This document shows, one piece after another, positions 1-9,720 of a stretch of DNA of 64,000 nt. Both the position numbers and the translations under genes were made by a program. Location of the stretch: contig OW203992.1 of assembly GCA_934047225.1 (NCBI GenBank), positions 8,235,501-8,299,500 on the forward strand, read 5' to 3'. The stretch comes from Ypsolopha sequella. Lineage: Eukaryota; Arthropoda; Insecta; Lepidoptera; Ypsolophidae. The notes beneath the pieces are model-generated. The model was given only the letters and a program-made list of their open reading frames with translations. It did no database searches and was not told where the DNA came from. Positions within the stretch are counted from its first letter, which is position 1; every line of letters starts with the position of its first letter.

Positions 1-383
1 ACATAAAGAGGTCTAATAACATAAATAATGTATTTTCAAAGATACGCTTCTAGAATATTCATGACTGACATCCACCTGTGTTCACTATTTATACTTGAAA
101 TTATTCGCAGAAAAAATAACTCGTTTCGGCAACACCTATTACTAATATCTGTGTTGCCGAAACATGTTTATTCACAAGCTACTTAACACTACCTCATTCG
201 TTTCCATAACACTCATCAAGACGCCAGTATTCGACATCGTTTTATTTTTGTAAAAGGATAATTAAATTTAATATTATGATGGAAGTTTGTTGTCGTTGAA
301 CTTGATCCTTTATTTCGTATTCGTTAATTTTTTTGTTTACGGTTAGTGGTGAAAGTGAAGGCAAACTAACTACTTATTCCAGA
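1..383. promoter_or_regulatory. Upstream region of the transporter with a 13-bp inverted repeat
   Basis: No coding sequence. A perfect 13-bp inverted repeat (GTTTCGGCAACAC at 123-135, its complement at 151-163) is separated by 15 nt. It could be a tiny foldback or an operator-like site; the GGCAACAC core also resembles the end of the hAT-like element at 26.6 kb. No clear TATA box or initiator was identified. Confidence 0.35.
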
Positions 384-410
384 ATGGTGAAGTCACCTTT
401 GTTTATGCAG
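384..410 (+). CDS. Sugar transporter exon 1 (start exon)
   Basis: ATG at 384 opens a 9-codon exon ending CAG|GTTAGT, a plausible donor. Phase 0 matches the acceptor at 1637-1638. The nine residues run directly into the first membrane helix (FWVVTGVIIS...), the usual arrangement at the N-terminus of these transporters. There is no transcript evidence. Confidence 0.7.
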
Positions 411-3400
411 GTTAGTCTTACTAGTTTTTATAGTGCAGCAAGGTTCTTTTGGCGTGTGGACTGGTTGTGGCCATGAATTAATGCCAATGTTATTGTTATT
501 ATTACGCCAAGGCAATTTAGTTTCTGTTCTTAACAGTTAAAGACTATTTTGCAATTAACAAAATTTAGTTTCGACAGCACTAAAACTAAAATTAAAGCCT
601 TCGGAATCGGCTTTATTATCCTAATAAAACGTAATACCTGTTTCATAGTTGCGCTTGCGCTTATCTGTCAGTGTCATCCACACGCCAAAGGAGCCATATC
701 GCTCTGTATATTTGTATCGATTCGCTGTTAGTCGTTTTAACTTATTTGACAGGGCTAAACTTAATTTTAGTGTTCTGTCTTTTTCTTTCTATATCGGAAA
801 GACAAAGACAGGACGATTAAAATAAGGTTAGTGCTGTCAAATAAGTTAAGTCGTGTTACACCGAATCGACACCATTATTTATCGTATACATATTGATATT
901 GACTTCGACATTGGGTCTCACATGAGGCCTATTTTTGGCCTCATGCGTTTGCATGCTCCACGCCCCCTTACCGTATCTCCTAATATATATGGCCCGAACG
1001 CGCAAACGGTTCGGTTCGGAACCATATGTTCAATTTTCATTTTAATCGCTAACATCTTGAATCGACCTCTTTCGGTACAAATATCGACAGAAACTGGCCC
1101 AGCACTCCCAAAAAGATTCTGTCGATCGTTTATCGTTCGAGCATACGTCCATCTCTGACGCACGCATAGAGAGTATTGGTAGAGATGAATATACGACCGA
1201 ACGATATTCGATCGAATTTTGTCACTTCGGAGTAGGCCCTCTATATTGAAATAAATAACGTTCATATCATTACGACGTCGTCGCCGAGTCTCTGGATAGC
1301 GCAGAATAGGGGAAAATAATACTTTTTCTAAGCAATATTTTAATTATATTTTAGTGCAAGAACCATATTTCTTTGGAACCATTACTAGTGTTTTCAAAGA
1401 AATAACAAATTTGACTTAATTTCAGTCTAAAAACAGCTTGACTTTGAACAATATTTTCATGCTGTTACTTATACGCGAGATGAATTTCCTGTCTATTATA
1501 AATATAATAGTTTAACAACCAACATATATTTTTTATAATTTTTAAACATACTGCTTAAGATAAATAACTTTATCAATAGAGTCACTTTTGGATGACGCTA
1601 GGACTTTAAAGCCCCTCTTTAATTATATTTTTTTACAGTTTTGGGTGGTGACAGGCGTAATAATCTCAATCCTGGGTCAGGGTTTTGTTTTTACGTACCC
1701 TTATATCCTGCTGCCAGCTCTGAAGGCCCCAGATTCACCCATTCCGATAGATTTGGAGACTGGGTCCTGGCTGGGTAAGTAAACTCTACAACATGTTTCT
1801 CTGTTTGTTAGCTTGTACAAAAATGACTCAGTTCCCTAAGGATAAATTGCTTCAAAATAATATGTTCCATTCATAATTAACACTGTAATTTTTATGAGTA
1901 AAAGAAATAAAACAAGTGATAGTTAAAAGATTTCAGTTTACTCACAACAAAATTGTAATTGTTTTGTTCAGTGTCAAGACCAAAATTGTTTTTCAAAAAA
2001 ATTACCTTTTCTTTAATGTGGGACAGACATATACAAAGTGACTTTTTGATCATCGTCCAAACTCACAGTGGAGGCTTGGTAAGTGATCAGCATCATGAAT
2101 CGATAACAATTTTTCTGAAATTCGTATAATGAAATTTCTACTTCCCATAGTAATTCACTCCCAGTCCTGAGTGAATCACTATGGGGAGTCGAAATTTCAT
2201 TTTATGAATTTTACAAATATCGTTATTGGTTCATGATGCTGATCACTTACCAAGGCTCAAGAACGAATTTGGACGATGTTTACAAGTTCACTGTGTATAA
2301 AATGAAAGCATTGGAACAAGACAGTTGCCGTGGCATCGGACTACTTGCTGTTAACCGTAACTGTATCCATATTTCAGCATCATCAATATCATTCATGAGT
2401 ATTTTTGGAACACTGGGATCGTCATGCATGATGGAATGGTTTGGACGAAGACTATCATTTGCCATCATGCAAGTGCCAAGCATTGTGGGCTGGCTCCTCA
2501 TCTACATGGGAACCAACATTACTACCTTATTGATTGGAAGAATGGCCACAGGAATTAGTACAGGAGCGGCACTAGTTATTGGATCTACGGTCTTAGGAGA
2601 ATACTCAAGTCCTAGATACAGAGGGTTTTCTTTAGGCTTAAAAACAACAGCATTGAATATTGGAATACTCATACTCCACATTACAGATGACTTCTTCAGT
2701 TGGAGAACTGCAGCTTTAATTAGTATGCTGCCTCCTGTAATTGTGCTTTTAAGTGTCTGTACATGGCCTGAAAGTCCCGCATGGCTGATAACGAAAAACA
2801 AAATAGAAGAGGGTGAAAGATCATTTTACAGTGTAAGAGAAAGAAACAAGGAATCTGAGAGGGAATTCGAAGCCATGGTCAAAGCGCAGAATGAGAAGAT
2901 GTACAATATTGAAACTCGAATAACTGCGTCCGAAAAAATGTGTATATTCTTTAAAAAGTTTGGAAGAAAAGACTTCGTGACACCTATTGTGATAATATTT
3001 TTTGGTTTTACATTGCTGGAACTCTCCGGTAGACATGTGTTCCCATCGTACGCCCAAGACTTCATTGCTGAAATCAAAGGTGACTTGGAGATTCCCTCTT
3101 CTTCTATTACTCTTTGCCTCGATATTATTGTTATTGTTGGTACTTGTGTCTCTTGTTTTCTGGTGAAAATTTTCAGCAGAAGATTTTTACTATTTTTTAG
3201 TGGAGTTTCTAGTATTATGGTTCTTGCAGTCACATGTTTGTACGTTTTTCTTGAGTCCAATGGGGTGATATTAAATGTTACGCCTTTGGTACCAATTTCT
3301 TTGCTACTTTGTTATTTATTTCTAGCCAATTTAGGCGCTACGACATTACCATTGGTTTTGTTTGGGGAAATATTTCCTCTACAGCATAGAGGATCTAGTA

Positions 3401-3684
3401 CATTTATAGGTGGTGTAATAACTGTAATACCTATGTTATTTGTCTTACAACTTACGCCAGCTATGTTAGTTTCTCTTAAATTTTGTGGAACATTTTTAGT
3501 ATTCGGTCTAGGTTCGGGACTTTCATTACTGATTTTGTATTTTATATTGCCTGAGACAAAAGACAGGACTCTACAAGAAATTGAAGATGAATTTAATAAG
3601 AAGAAAGTGAGATGTAAAATTAGTAAGAATAATGAAAACGTTGTAGGAATAAGTATAATTAGTAAGTCAAATATCTCAGAATAG
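384..3684 (+). CDS. Facilitated sugar (trehalose/glucose-type) transporter, MFS; three-exon gene
   Basis: Predicted plasma-membrane sugar uniporter of the SLC2/Tret1-like major-facilitator family. Joining 384-410, 1639-1774 and 2378-3684 gives 1,470 nt, or 489 residues plus stop, the usual family length. Exon 1 encodes MVKSPLFMQ and ends at a GTTAGT donor (phase 0). Exon 2 follows a T-rich tract and CAG acceptor and ends at GTAAGT (phase 1). Exon 3 follows TTTCAG and restores the frame through a split Ala codon. Visible family motifs are the FGRR loop after the second membrane segment (residues 76-79), PESP (185-188) and the C-terminal PETK (446-449), with about 12 hydrophobic segments. PESP is followed by Ala-Trp where relatives usually have Arg-Trp. 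A polyadenylation signal AATAAA lies at 3699. Substrate is inferred from family only: trehalose, glucose or another hexose. The start is less certain than the body, since a CAG sits just before the ATG and an upstream non-coding exon is possible. Confidence 0.88.
556..618 (+). repeat. Half copy of a TIR MITE (full copy at 29.4 kb)
   Basis: About 60 bp match, in the same orientation, the right arm of the 29417-29566 element: ...CAGCACTAAAACTAAA... then GCCTTCGGAATCGGCTTTA. The other arm is not found nearby, so this is a solo end. Confidence 0.6.
732..852. mobile_element. Foldback MITE, about 120 bp
   Basis: Two arms of about 58 bp are imperfect reverse complements: TTAACTTATTTGACAG at the left and CTGTCAAATAAGTTAA at the right, meeting near 790 in a short loop. 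No target duplication was recognised. Confidence 0.65.
1110..1225. mobile_element. Imperfect foldback in intron 1
   Basis: Arms of about 34 bp (1121-1154 and 1182-1217) are roughly 75% complementary; both ends carry CGATCG and the inner ends carry the ATCTCT/AGAGAT pair. Confidence 0.5.
1639..1774 (+). CDS. Sugar transporter exon 2
   Basis: A 136-nt exon between a T-rich CAG acceptor and a consensus GTAAGT donor. It encodes the first transmembrane helix (WVVTGVIISILGQGFVFTY) and the extracellular loop up to GSWL, which precedes helix 2 in sugar transporters. It leaves phase 1. Confidence 0.88.
2075..2254. mobile_element. Foldback MITE inside intron 2
   Basis: A 180-bp hairpin. The left end CTTGGTAAGTGATCAGCATC and the right end are reverse complements over about 80 bp, with a loop near 2160 (TCCCAGTCCTGAG). 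Its right arm supplies the ATG at 2233, which opens the frame running into exon 3. Its left end contains a good donor-like GGTAAGT in sense orientation. Confidence 0.8.
2378..3684 (+). CDS. Sugar transporter exon 3 (bulk of protein)
   Basis: The acceptor is TTTCAG at 2372-2377. The exon encodes helices 2-12, the large cytoplasmic loop (roughly residues 190-240, rich in Lys and Glu) and the C-terminal tail, ending at TAG 3682-3684. The same frame is open back to 2233, but that upstream part is intron and MITE sequence and has no family similarity. Confidence 0.9.
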
Positions 3685-3698
3685 TAAACAAAAGTTAA

Positions 3699-3704
3699 AA
3701 TAAA
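3699..3704 (+). terminator. Polyadenylation signal of the sugar transporter
   Basis: AATAAA 15 nt after the stop codon, followed by a T-rich stretch. It is the only canonical signal immediately downstream. Confidence 0.6.
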
Positions 3705-4009
3705 TTTGTGATATATTTTTCATTTATATAACCTTTATATATTTCTCGTATGTATGTTGGTATTGCTTTAATCACCAGATCAGCGCCATTTCTTAGTATG
3801 CTCTGACATGGTTATTGTATTAAAAATAAGTATAATGATCTATAGGTAACAATACTTGTACAGGCATCGCGAAGTTATATAAAACTTACCTTTTACAAAA
3901 TATGAAAACATTGACAGATTAAAATAGCATTTTATTATTTACTAAGTATTAATGTACCTAACTACTTATAATTTAGTACATAACTATCAAATTTATAGAA
4001 AAAGAAGTA
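3705..4009. other. Intergenic, AT-rich; nothing recognised
   Basis: Downstream flank of the transporter. No reading frame, tRNA or repeat was recognised here. Confidence 0.5.
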
Positions 4010-4104
4010 CGACTCCCTCCCCACAGACAAACCAAATTTCTACTTGGTTTTGTGGGATGTATTTATCTTTGAAATAAATAAACATATTCATTCATTCATT
4101 CATT
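4010..4104 (+). mobile_element. LINE 3' tail with stem-loop and (ATTC)n
   Basis: A stem-loop (4019-4036 with 4044-4056; CCACAGACAAACCAA pairs with TTGGTTTTGTGG) is followed by GAAATAAATAAAC and then (ATTC)n. This resembles lepidopteran non-LTR retrotransposon 3' ends. The rest of the element is absent. Confidence 0.55.
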
Positions 4105-4289
4105 ATATTATTTGTAGTACAGTCACCAAAATAGATAAGTAACCAGTGGGTCGCTGGTCAAAGTGTTTGCACTGGGCTTGGTTACTGTCTCTTTAGTTGA
4201 CCGCACATAGTTCGAGTATGCAGGTGGTAAAGCAAATATGTTTTTTTTTATACATCACACTTTCATTGCGTTTACGGTGATAGTGGTAG

Positions 4290-4388
4290 AAAAGTTAGTA
4301 GGTAGAAAATACTAATTAGTATTAAGTTTGCCTTTGTACGATAATTTTATTCTGTGCAATAAAGAATTTTATTATTATTATTATATAG
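4290..4388 (+). mobile_element. LINE 3' UTR tail, same family as the 47.1-55.05 kb LINE
   Basis: GTAGAAAATACTAATTAGTA, then ...TTGCC.TTGTAC... and TGTGCAATAAAGAATTT with an (ATT)n tail, match the reverse complement of 47114-47215. The 16-bp palindrome at 4308-4323 corresponds to the one at 47176-47191, with paired substitutions. Confidence 0.6.
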
Positions 4389-4600
4389 TGTCCAGAAATA
4401 GAAACTATCTCTCCCTCACAAACTCACAAACTATAGGTTTAGTTCAAATCCTAATGTTCGTACACGTGTAAAGGATTTCAAGAAAAATAAATAATGTTAC
4501 ATTTTGATAATATTTTCATTCTTTGCACTGTATATAGATTAAGTACTTAAAGTTACAAATATAAATAAACGTTATATTAATTGACTAATTTGTCTTTAAA

Positions 4601-4739
4601 TGTATATATATACTTAATAAAGTAACATGAAAGTTAATGTTATTGCGGGCCCTATCCTGGGTCCGGCATCAGTCACAAATAGGGCCCAAAATATATCTCA
4701 CATTAACTTTCATGTTATTTTATTAACTAAATATATACA
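4601..4739. mobile_element. Foldback MITE with internal GC hairpin
   Basis: Arms of about 40 bp (both containing AACATGAAAGTTAATGT) flank a loop with GGGCCC...GGGTCC followed by GGCATCAGTC. The loop motif recurs at 11483-11508 and 29290-29314. Confidence 0.7.
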
Positions 4740-5777
4740 AAAACTAAAGTTATAAATGTTATAATCATAATAAACATCTGCTTTGAAAGTTCCCCTATCT
4801 TTAAACCCACTTTTGCACGAAGGTTTAGCAGATTTATTACCTGAAGCGTTTTCATGGTTTTCCGAAAATATGTTTGAAAGTGACCCAGCAAGTCCCACCT
4901 TGCTGGGTGACATTCCACAAACCTTTATTTACCCACATTAAAATAAGAGTTTTAAGATCATTGACAAAACTATATATTTGTTAGTCGCCAGTATTTTCGT
5001 AAACTAAACGTCAAAACCTATAACGTCATACATAATCCCAGGAGCGATTAAGAGCGTGCGATGCATCTGCGCAAGTCAGTCTCACGTGGTCTGTAGTTTC
5101 TTGATCATTATGGACGTTTATAACTTTAGATTTTTAGAGGTACTTCTGGCCAGCTTCAAGAGAAGTGATTGAGGCCACCTTTGTTTCTTATATAACTTTC
5201 TTACGTTACTGGAAAGCGCTACACAAAGGTTTATAGGCTAAAGTACGGATAAGATTTTAAATATATACTTACGAATAATTATTCGTAGATTTACACGGTC
5301 ACTATAAACATCATTAGTACGGGACTGTGTTTGGTTTTCATATTTTATCAAATTTTCGGCAGATGTAACGGTTCACAATTAACACATTACCTATGGGCCT
5401 TAAACTGTGGGGGCCAAAAAATTCCTAGTAGATGTTTAAAATTAGAAGGATTTTTTTTATTTGCTTAGGTGTTTGTGTTGGAAACTTGTTCTGTCTTTAT
5501 ACATTTGGCGTCTAGATTTAAATTATAAAACCGTTTTCTGATATGTTTCTTATGAAATATCTGTGGGTAAGAAATTAAATTTAATATATTGAATAATTAA
5601 ATTTAAAAATAGTAGCAGCAGTAGTTTTTTCTTCTGGCCAACCTATACCGGCCTTTCCGACCATCATCTTCCGATCTCAGCCGGGACCAACAGTTTTACG
5701 AGCTTTCCATGTTTTTCATGCCATAAAAAGCGTGTATTTGTGCTCGAAGTACACCACAAAGGCTCACACCCTATCGC
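4740..5777. other. Intergenic; no gene
   Basis: Short minus-strand frames near 4710-4918 lack any domain. A small hairpin (CCCAGCAAG...CTTGCTGGG) lies around 4883-4908 and a 16-bp palindrome (ACGAATAATTATTCGT) around 5272-5287. Nothing else recognised. Confidence 0.4.
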
Positions 5778-5785
5778 ATTGTAAC

Positions 5786-6435
5786 TAGGGAATGCAATCT
5801 TGCACCTAAATGTCAATCTCGGTATTTGCATCTCGGTAACTACTGGTTAGCAAAAAAATTGAAACCAAGATATAAATCCAATTAAAGGGATGTATTGAAA
5901 CACACTTAATATTATTCTACTGATCATACTGAGAAACTTTCCCAAAGAAACATACCAGCGTAAATGATTTTTTTTTCCACTGTAAATGTTGTATGGCCAT
6001 TTATATATGGTGTTTTTTTTTTCATTTGTTTTGTTATATTTTCTGGTAAATTTGTTTAGTATGTAGAGTAGACTAGTAGAGTACGTGATTTTATTTAAAG
6101 ATAACGTGTGTTTTTACTTTATATAGCCTATAAGCTAGCCCATCCGCGGACAAGGTTCTAATTCCATGTTTGTAGTCATCAATTTCAACAAAATTATGTT
6201 GATTTTATGATGCAAAATTCAGTTATTGTCTTCTCGACCCAGCAAATCCAAAGCTTTATCTTTTTTTTAAAGTAATTCAAGTGTCGTCAATGCCCTGCAT
6301 CTGTAATATGCGCTGCCGCTTGATCTCGGAAATCTTGCGAGATCTCGCACTGATAACGATGCGTGATTGATCTTGCAATATATGTGCGAGATCTCGGTAT
6401 TTCGAGATCTCGGTATACCGAGATTGCATTCCCTA
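5786..6435. mobile_element. Non-autonomous hAT-like element with 8-bp target duplication
   Basis: 650 bp, beginning TAGGGAATGCAATCT and ending with its perfect complement AGATTGCATTCCCTA. It is flanked by ATTGTAAC at 5778-5785 and again at 6436-6443. The right subterminal region is rich in short GAGATCTC-type palindromes (6330-6425). There is no transposase frame. The 8-bp duplication and short TIR fit the hAT superfamily; the assignment is inferred. Confidence 0.85.
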
Positions 6436-6492
6436 ATTGTAACGTAAAAATCATCGGTGAAAAGAAAGTGAACAGTTTTTTTTTCAAAGAAT

Positions 6493-7095
6493 ATACGCCA
6501 TTTTAGGACATAGTTTTAATTATTTTGGTATATAAATAATCCACTATTTTTAAAGAATTGTCGGTTATGACGTTGCTTATAAAAAGTGGTCTGTCTGTCT
6601 CTGCTGTCTACTCATCTGTCATCCATCTGTCAAAACAGTCGGCAGCAAATTTTTATAACTTTAACTTGATAGCAAAGGACACATTTCTATACAGCCATTT
6701 CTGAAGTGACGTCACACGAAGGCAAAAGGAACTTGCTACTTTTCCTAAAAATTATTCATCATCATGAGGTTTTTTAGACCACAAGTTCTAAAATACGGCT
6801 TGTTAAACTTAAATCTCGAAATGCTTTGCGAATTAACACACCTAACATATAATTTATATAAAACGGCTCACCTCAATACGTGTTATGATCGGGAAAGCCG
6901 AAAGTGTGAGGCGTAACGTCGTCGCGTAAACGTCTTCACTCGCCCAGATGAAGGCAGTCTAAATCTGCTGAAACTGGTCGGCTTTCCTGATCATTACACG
7001 TATTGAAGGGAGTCTTTTTTATATAAATCATGAATTATCCTTAAGTCTCATTTAATTCTATAAACACCTTAACATAGTTAAATGTAAGCGAATTT
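6493..7095 (+). repeat. Dispersed repeat D1, copy 1, split by a MITE
   Basis: From GCCATTTTAGGACATA onward the sequence matches 12221-12640 at roughly 80% for about 360 bp, including the GTCTGTCTGTCTC tract and GAGGTTTTTTAGACCACAAG. A further short match lies at 7068-7095 after the MITE 6861-7017. Class unknown; no coding capacity. Confidence 0.7.
6861..7017. mobile_element. MITE with 8-bp target duplication inserted in D1
   Basis: 157-bp foldback. CAATACGTGTTATGATC is mirrored by GATCATTACACGTATTG, with GGAAAGCCGA/TCGGCTTTCC just inside. TTTATATA flanks both sides (6853-6860 and 7018-7025). hAT-like by duplication length. Confidence 0.8.
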
Positions 7096-7752
7096 TTGAC
7101 TGTGCCTAGTGACAGTCTGCACTGACAAACACCGACATGTGTTTTAATATAAAATAAATCTTGACCGCAGTAATCACAAACCTCCACTTTCGACCTACAA
7201 ACGCCTGGTTCAAGAGACCTCAACATATCACCTGACATATCTACCAAAGACAAAACAAAGCATCGCAAACAATAGCAAATGGCACACTACAAAGCACGGG
7301 AGAGAGCGTAAAGCACGCTGGATGCGCGGGCGCACGGCGATTTCCCGCGTGTCACGGTCCGTGACCGGTCACGGCGCGGGGTCACGATGTGGTCCACTAA
7401 TGTCCTCCGGTCAACTGTCACCAGTCACCGCGTGCTTTTCAATTTGGAACGAAAGTGTGATCGTCGGTGGAAAGAGCCAAGTGATGAAGATTAAAGAGGT
7501 TTTGCGCATTTGGTATGGTTTTATTTTAAGTTCGATGCTCGTTACTGGTAGTAGGTACCAGAGATATTTATGGGTAGTAGGTAAAAATTTGAAAATTTAT
7601 ATGTGAAAATTTGTGTAGATACTTATACAATTTCTTTATTTTTTTGAGTCCACCAATAAAATGCCAGCATGTTTGCACGCTGCAAATAAAGAAAAGAATT
7701 AATGCAACAAATATAAAAACATACTTACATATGATTACAACATAATATATTT
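7096..7752. other. Intergenic; GC-rich patch with 16-bp palindrome
   Basis: Between 7280 and 7440 the sequence is much richer in CpG than its surroundings and contains the perfect palindrome CCGTGACCGGTCACGG (7359-7374). It could be a promoter, a 5' exon or an old GC-rich repeat; no splice-supported coding was found. Confidence 0.35.
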
Positions 7753-8335
7753 TTCAATGCAGTTGCTCGTAAAGTTTTCTTTTTTGTGTAACAAAATTAT
7801 TCGGAAACCAACTCTTTATTTCACGCGTGAAATAAAGTATTTTTTTTAAGTTTTTGACTCTGTGGTGCATGGTGCAAATCATAAAATTTAAAAAATTACA
7901 AAGATGGAAGGAGGTTTTGGTGTCCAAAAAAAAACAATTATTGTATGTACAAAGTATGCGCGCTCTAGCAATAATTGAATGATGATAAACACCATAAGAT
8001 TCTTGATTATCTATCTCATTTAAAAATACGTGTTTTGTTTCCGCAAACAAAAATATTTTTTACATTATTGGCTGTATGTATACTGTACCATTGCCTCAAG
8101 AAAGAAAAAAACTGTATGAAACGCGCGCTCTGCAAAGAAAGCACGCCATTTTGTTGTGAATAGGCTTTGGTGAAATAAAATTACTCTCTTTATTATACTT
8201 ATTTTTTTGTTGTATTTCCTCGCAAAATGCATTGAAAAATGTTGTAAGATACTTGAGCGTAAAAGGTTTTTATCCGAATGCGTGCCAATTTGGCACTTAT
8301 TCGTATAAAACCTTACTTTCCGCACGTGTATCTTA
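7751..8335. mobile_element. TIR/foldback repeat D2, copy A
   Basis: Starts TTTTCAATGCA..TGCTCGTAAAG and carries TTTCCTC......TGCATTGAAAAA at 8216-8242, followed directly by a hairpin (8245-8335) centred on GTGCCAATTTGGCAC. The same order of parts recurs at 33529-33875. A 24-bp perfect palindrome sits inside at 7814-7837. Confidence 0.6.
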
Positions 8336-8506
8336 AATAACTATTCATCAAATCCGAGAATTTCTGCTTTGAACTGCTATAACTCGATCTGAAATATTTC
8401 AGTAAAATGGCCACATTCCCTTAGTTAAATTGTTTTGAACTATTAGAAACAATAAAAAAACAATAAAAAAAGTAAAGTAATTCAAGTACAGTCAGTCACA
8501 TTGACG

Positions 8507-8711
8507 TCTTAAATCAAGGGTCTTCAACCCGCGGCCTTCGGCCCTCAGAGGCTAAGGAAATTTTCATCTATTCTATAAGACATTTTTAATTCACTTGTTT
8601 GGTTTTAAATTATTGTCGAGGTGGTATGTTTACGTGCGGCAATGTGAGGCCCTTTGACAGACCTGGAATAGATTATTGGCCCTCCAGCTAAAAAAGGTTG
8701 AAGTCTTAAAT
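8507..8711. mobile_element. Degraded hAT-like element, about 190 bp
   Basis: TCTTAAAT occurs at 8507-8514 and 8704-8711. Between them the left end reads CAAGGGTCTTCAACCCGCGG and the right end ...AAAGGTTGAAG, the end style of Charlie/Tip100-like hAT elements. The right terminus is eroded. Confidence 0.6.
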
Positions 8712-9117
8712 TATCCAGCTCTGTGAGTTTTTCCTACCCTAGTTTAAGTCATCCCATATCAGGTAAATAATGAACATATTAAATAATGTTAAGGATGTTG
8801 CGCTGTTACAAAATGTTTTTTTATCAAAGTCCTCCATCCAATTATTGAGATATTTGTGGTACTTAATACTCCTCTGTTTTTGCTGTTTTTGCGGGAGGAG
8901 GGTAGGGAAATTTTATTTAAATAAAATACAGTGTTTTTCGGAGAAAAAACAACTCTAGCCCTAAAGAAAACATATGAAAATATTTGATGCTTTTATCGAA
9001 AAATTTACCGAAAATGGCATCCTTAATCGATGTCATGATATTGCTACAAACATTGAAAACAATTTGAAAAAAAATGAAGTAATCAAGTCCAAGTCCAGAC
9101 TTTCACTGTTATATATT
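8712..9117. other. Intergenic; nothing recognised
   Basis: Short open frames (8770-8958, 8974-9159) are AT-driven and show no domain. Confidence 0.4.
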
Positions 9118-9240
9118 AAATACAAAATACAAAAATTCTTTATTTACTTTACAAAATAGTCGTTTTCTGGGGTGGGTCTCCCCTTTTAAGTTTTCAGAAA
9201 AACCTATATTAAGGGAGACCCGCTCTTTCTGCGGATCCAA
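9118..9240 (-). mobile_element. Possible LINE 3' tail
   Basis: AAAATTCTTTATTTACTTT (the reverse of an A-rich AATAAAG tail) precedes a stem-loop pairing GGGTCTCCCCTT with AAGGGAGACCC (about 9174-9224). The form is that of LINE 3' ends on the minus strand; the family is not identified. Confidence 0.4.
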
Positions 9241-9720
9241 ATTTACATATTGTAAGGATTTAATTTATGCTTCTATTTAAAAACTAGATATAAAAGAAAA
9301 AGTAGTAAAGACTTTTTTTTTGCAATATCTTTCTCTGCTAATGAATATATTAAAAATTTATATACGTGTGAGGGTATGCGTGGGTGAGGATGTGTGAGAG
9401 GGTGAGGGTGAGTGTGTTTGTGTATGAAATGATAAGTGTCGCCTCTGCCAGCCCTACGACTTGGTCTTGGGATCAATCGGGGTTAAGCCACTGTGCAGAG
9501 GCGGGTGTGTGCGTGTTTAGAGCATTGTTTAAGATACAGTATGTTAGGGTGTTGTATGTATGTATGTGTGTGTGTGTTATAAGGTGGTTCCCTAGCCCTA
9601 CGACCTTGGTCTTAGGATCTATTGTTAATAACTCTAGGGGATGTATGCATGGTGTTAAGATAGAAAAGTTATAGTTAAAATGTATGTAAAGGATGATTAT
9701 AAGAGTATGTGTCTTTGTGT
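9241..9720. repeat. G/T-rich low-complexity tract with a duplicated 27-bp motif
   Basis: GTGAGGGT/GTGTGT-type sequence (9365-9425, 9545-9575) surrounds two copies of AGCCCTACGACTTGGTCTTG (about 9451-9475 and 9594-9620). The repeated motif probably belongs to a LINE 3' region, but the family was not identified. Confidence 0.45.

Larger units (their letters stand above)
411..1638 (+). other. Intron 1 of the transporter, filled with MITE fragments
   Basis: Bounded by GTTAGT and CAG. It contains a half-MITE (556-618), an imperfect foldback (732-852), a short hairpin (921-945) and another foldback (1110-1225). The overlapping open frames around 853-1265 on both strands follow the repeats and are not coding. 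Confidence 0.75.

Noticed and set aside
853..1265. Overlapping open frames on both strands in intron 1
   Set aside because: Fully within foldback repeats; no domain, and both strands are open because of the inverted arms.
2233..2377. N-terminal extension of the transporter frame
   Set aside because: Lies in intron 2 and partly in a MITE; a good acceptor at 2376-2377 and phase agreement with exon 2 place the exon start at 2378.
7041..7268. Minus-strand Cys-rich peptide (CDYCGQDLFYIKTHVGVC) resembling a zinc finger
   Set aside because: Spacing fits no common finger well, the 3' part overlaps repeat D1, and no splice context was found.
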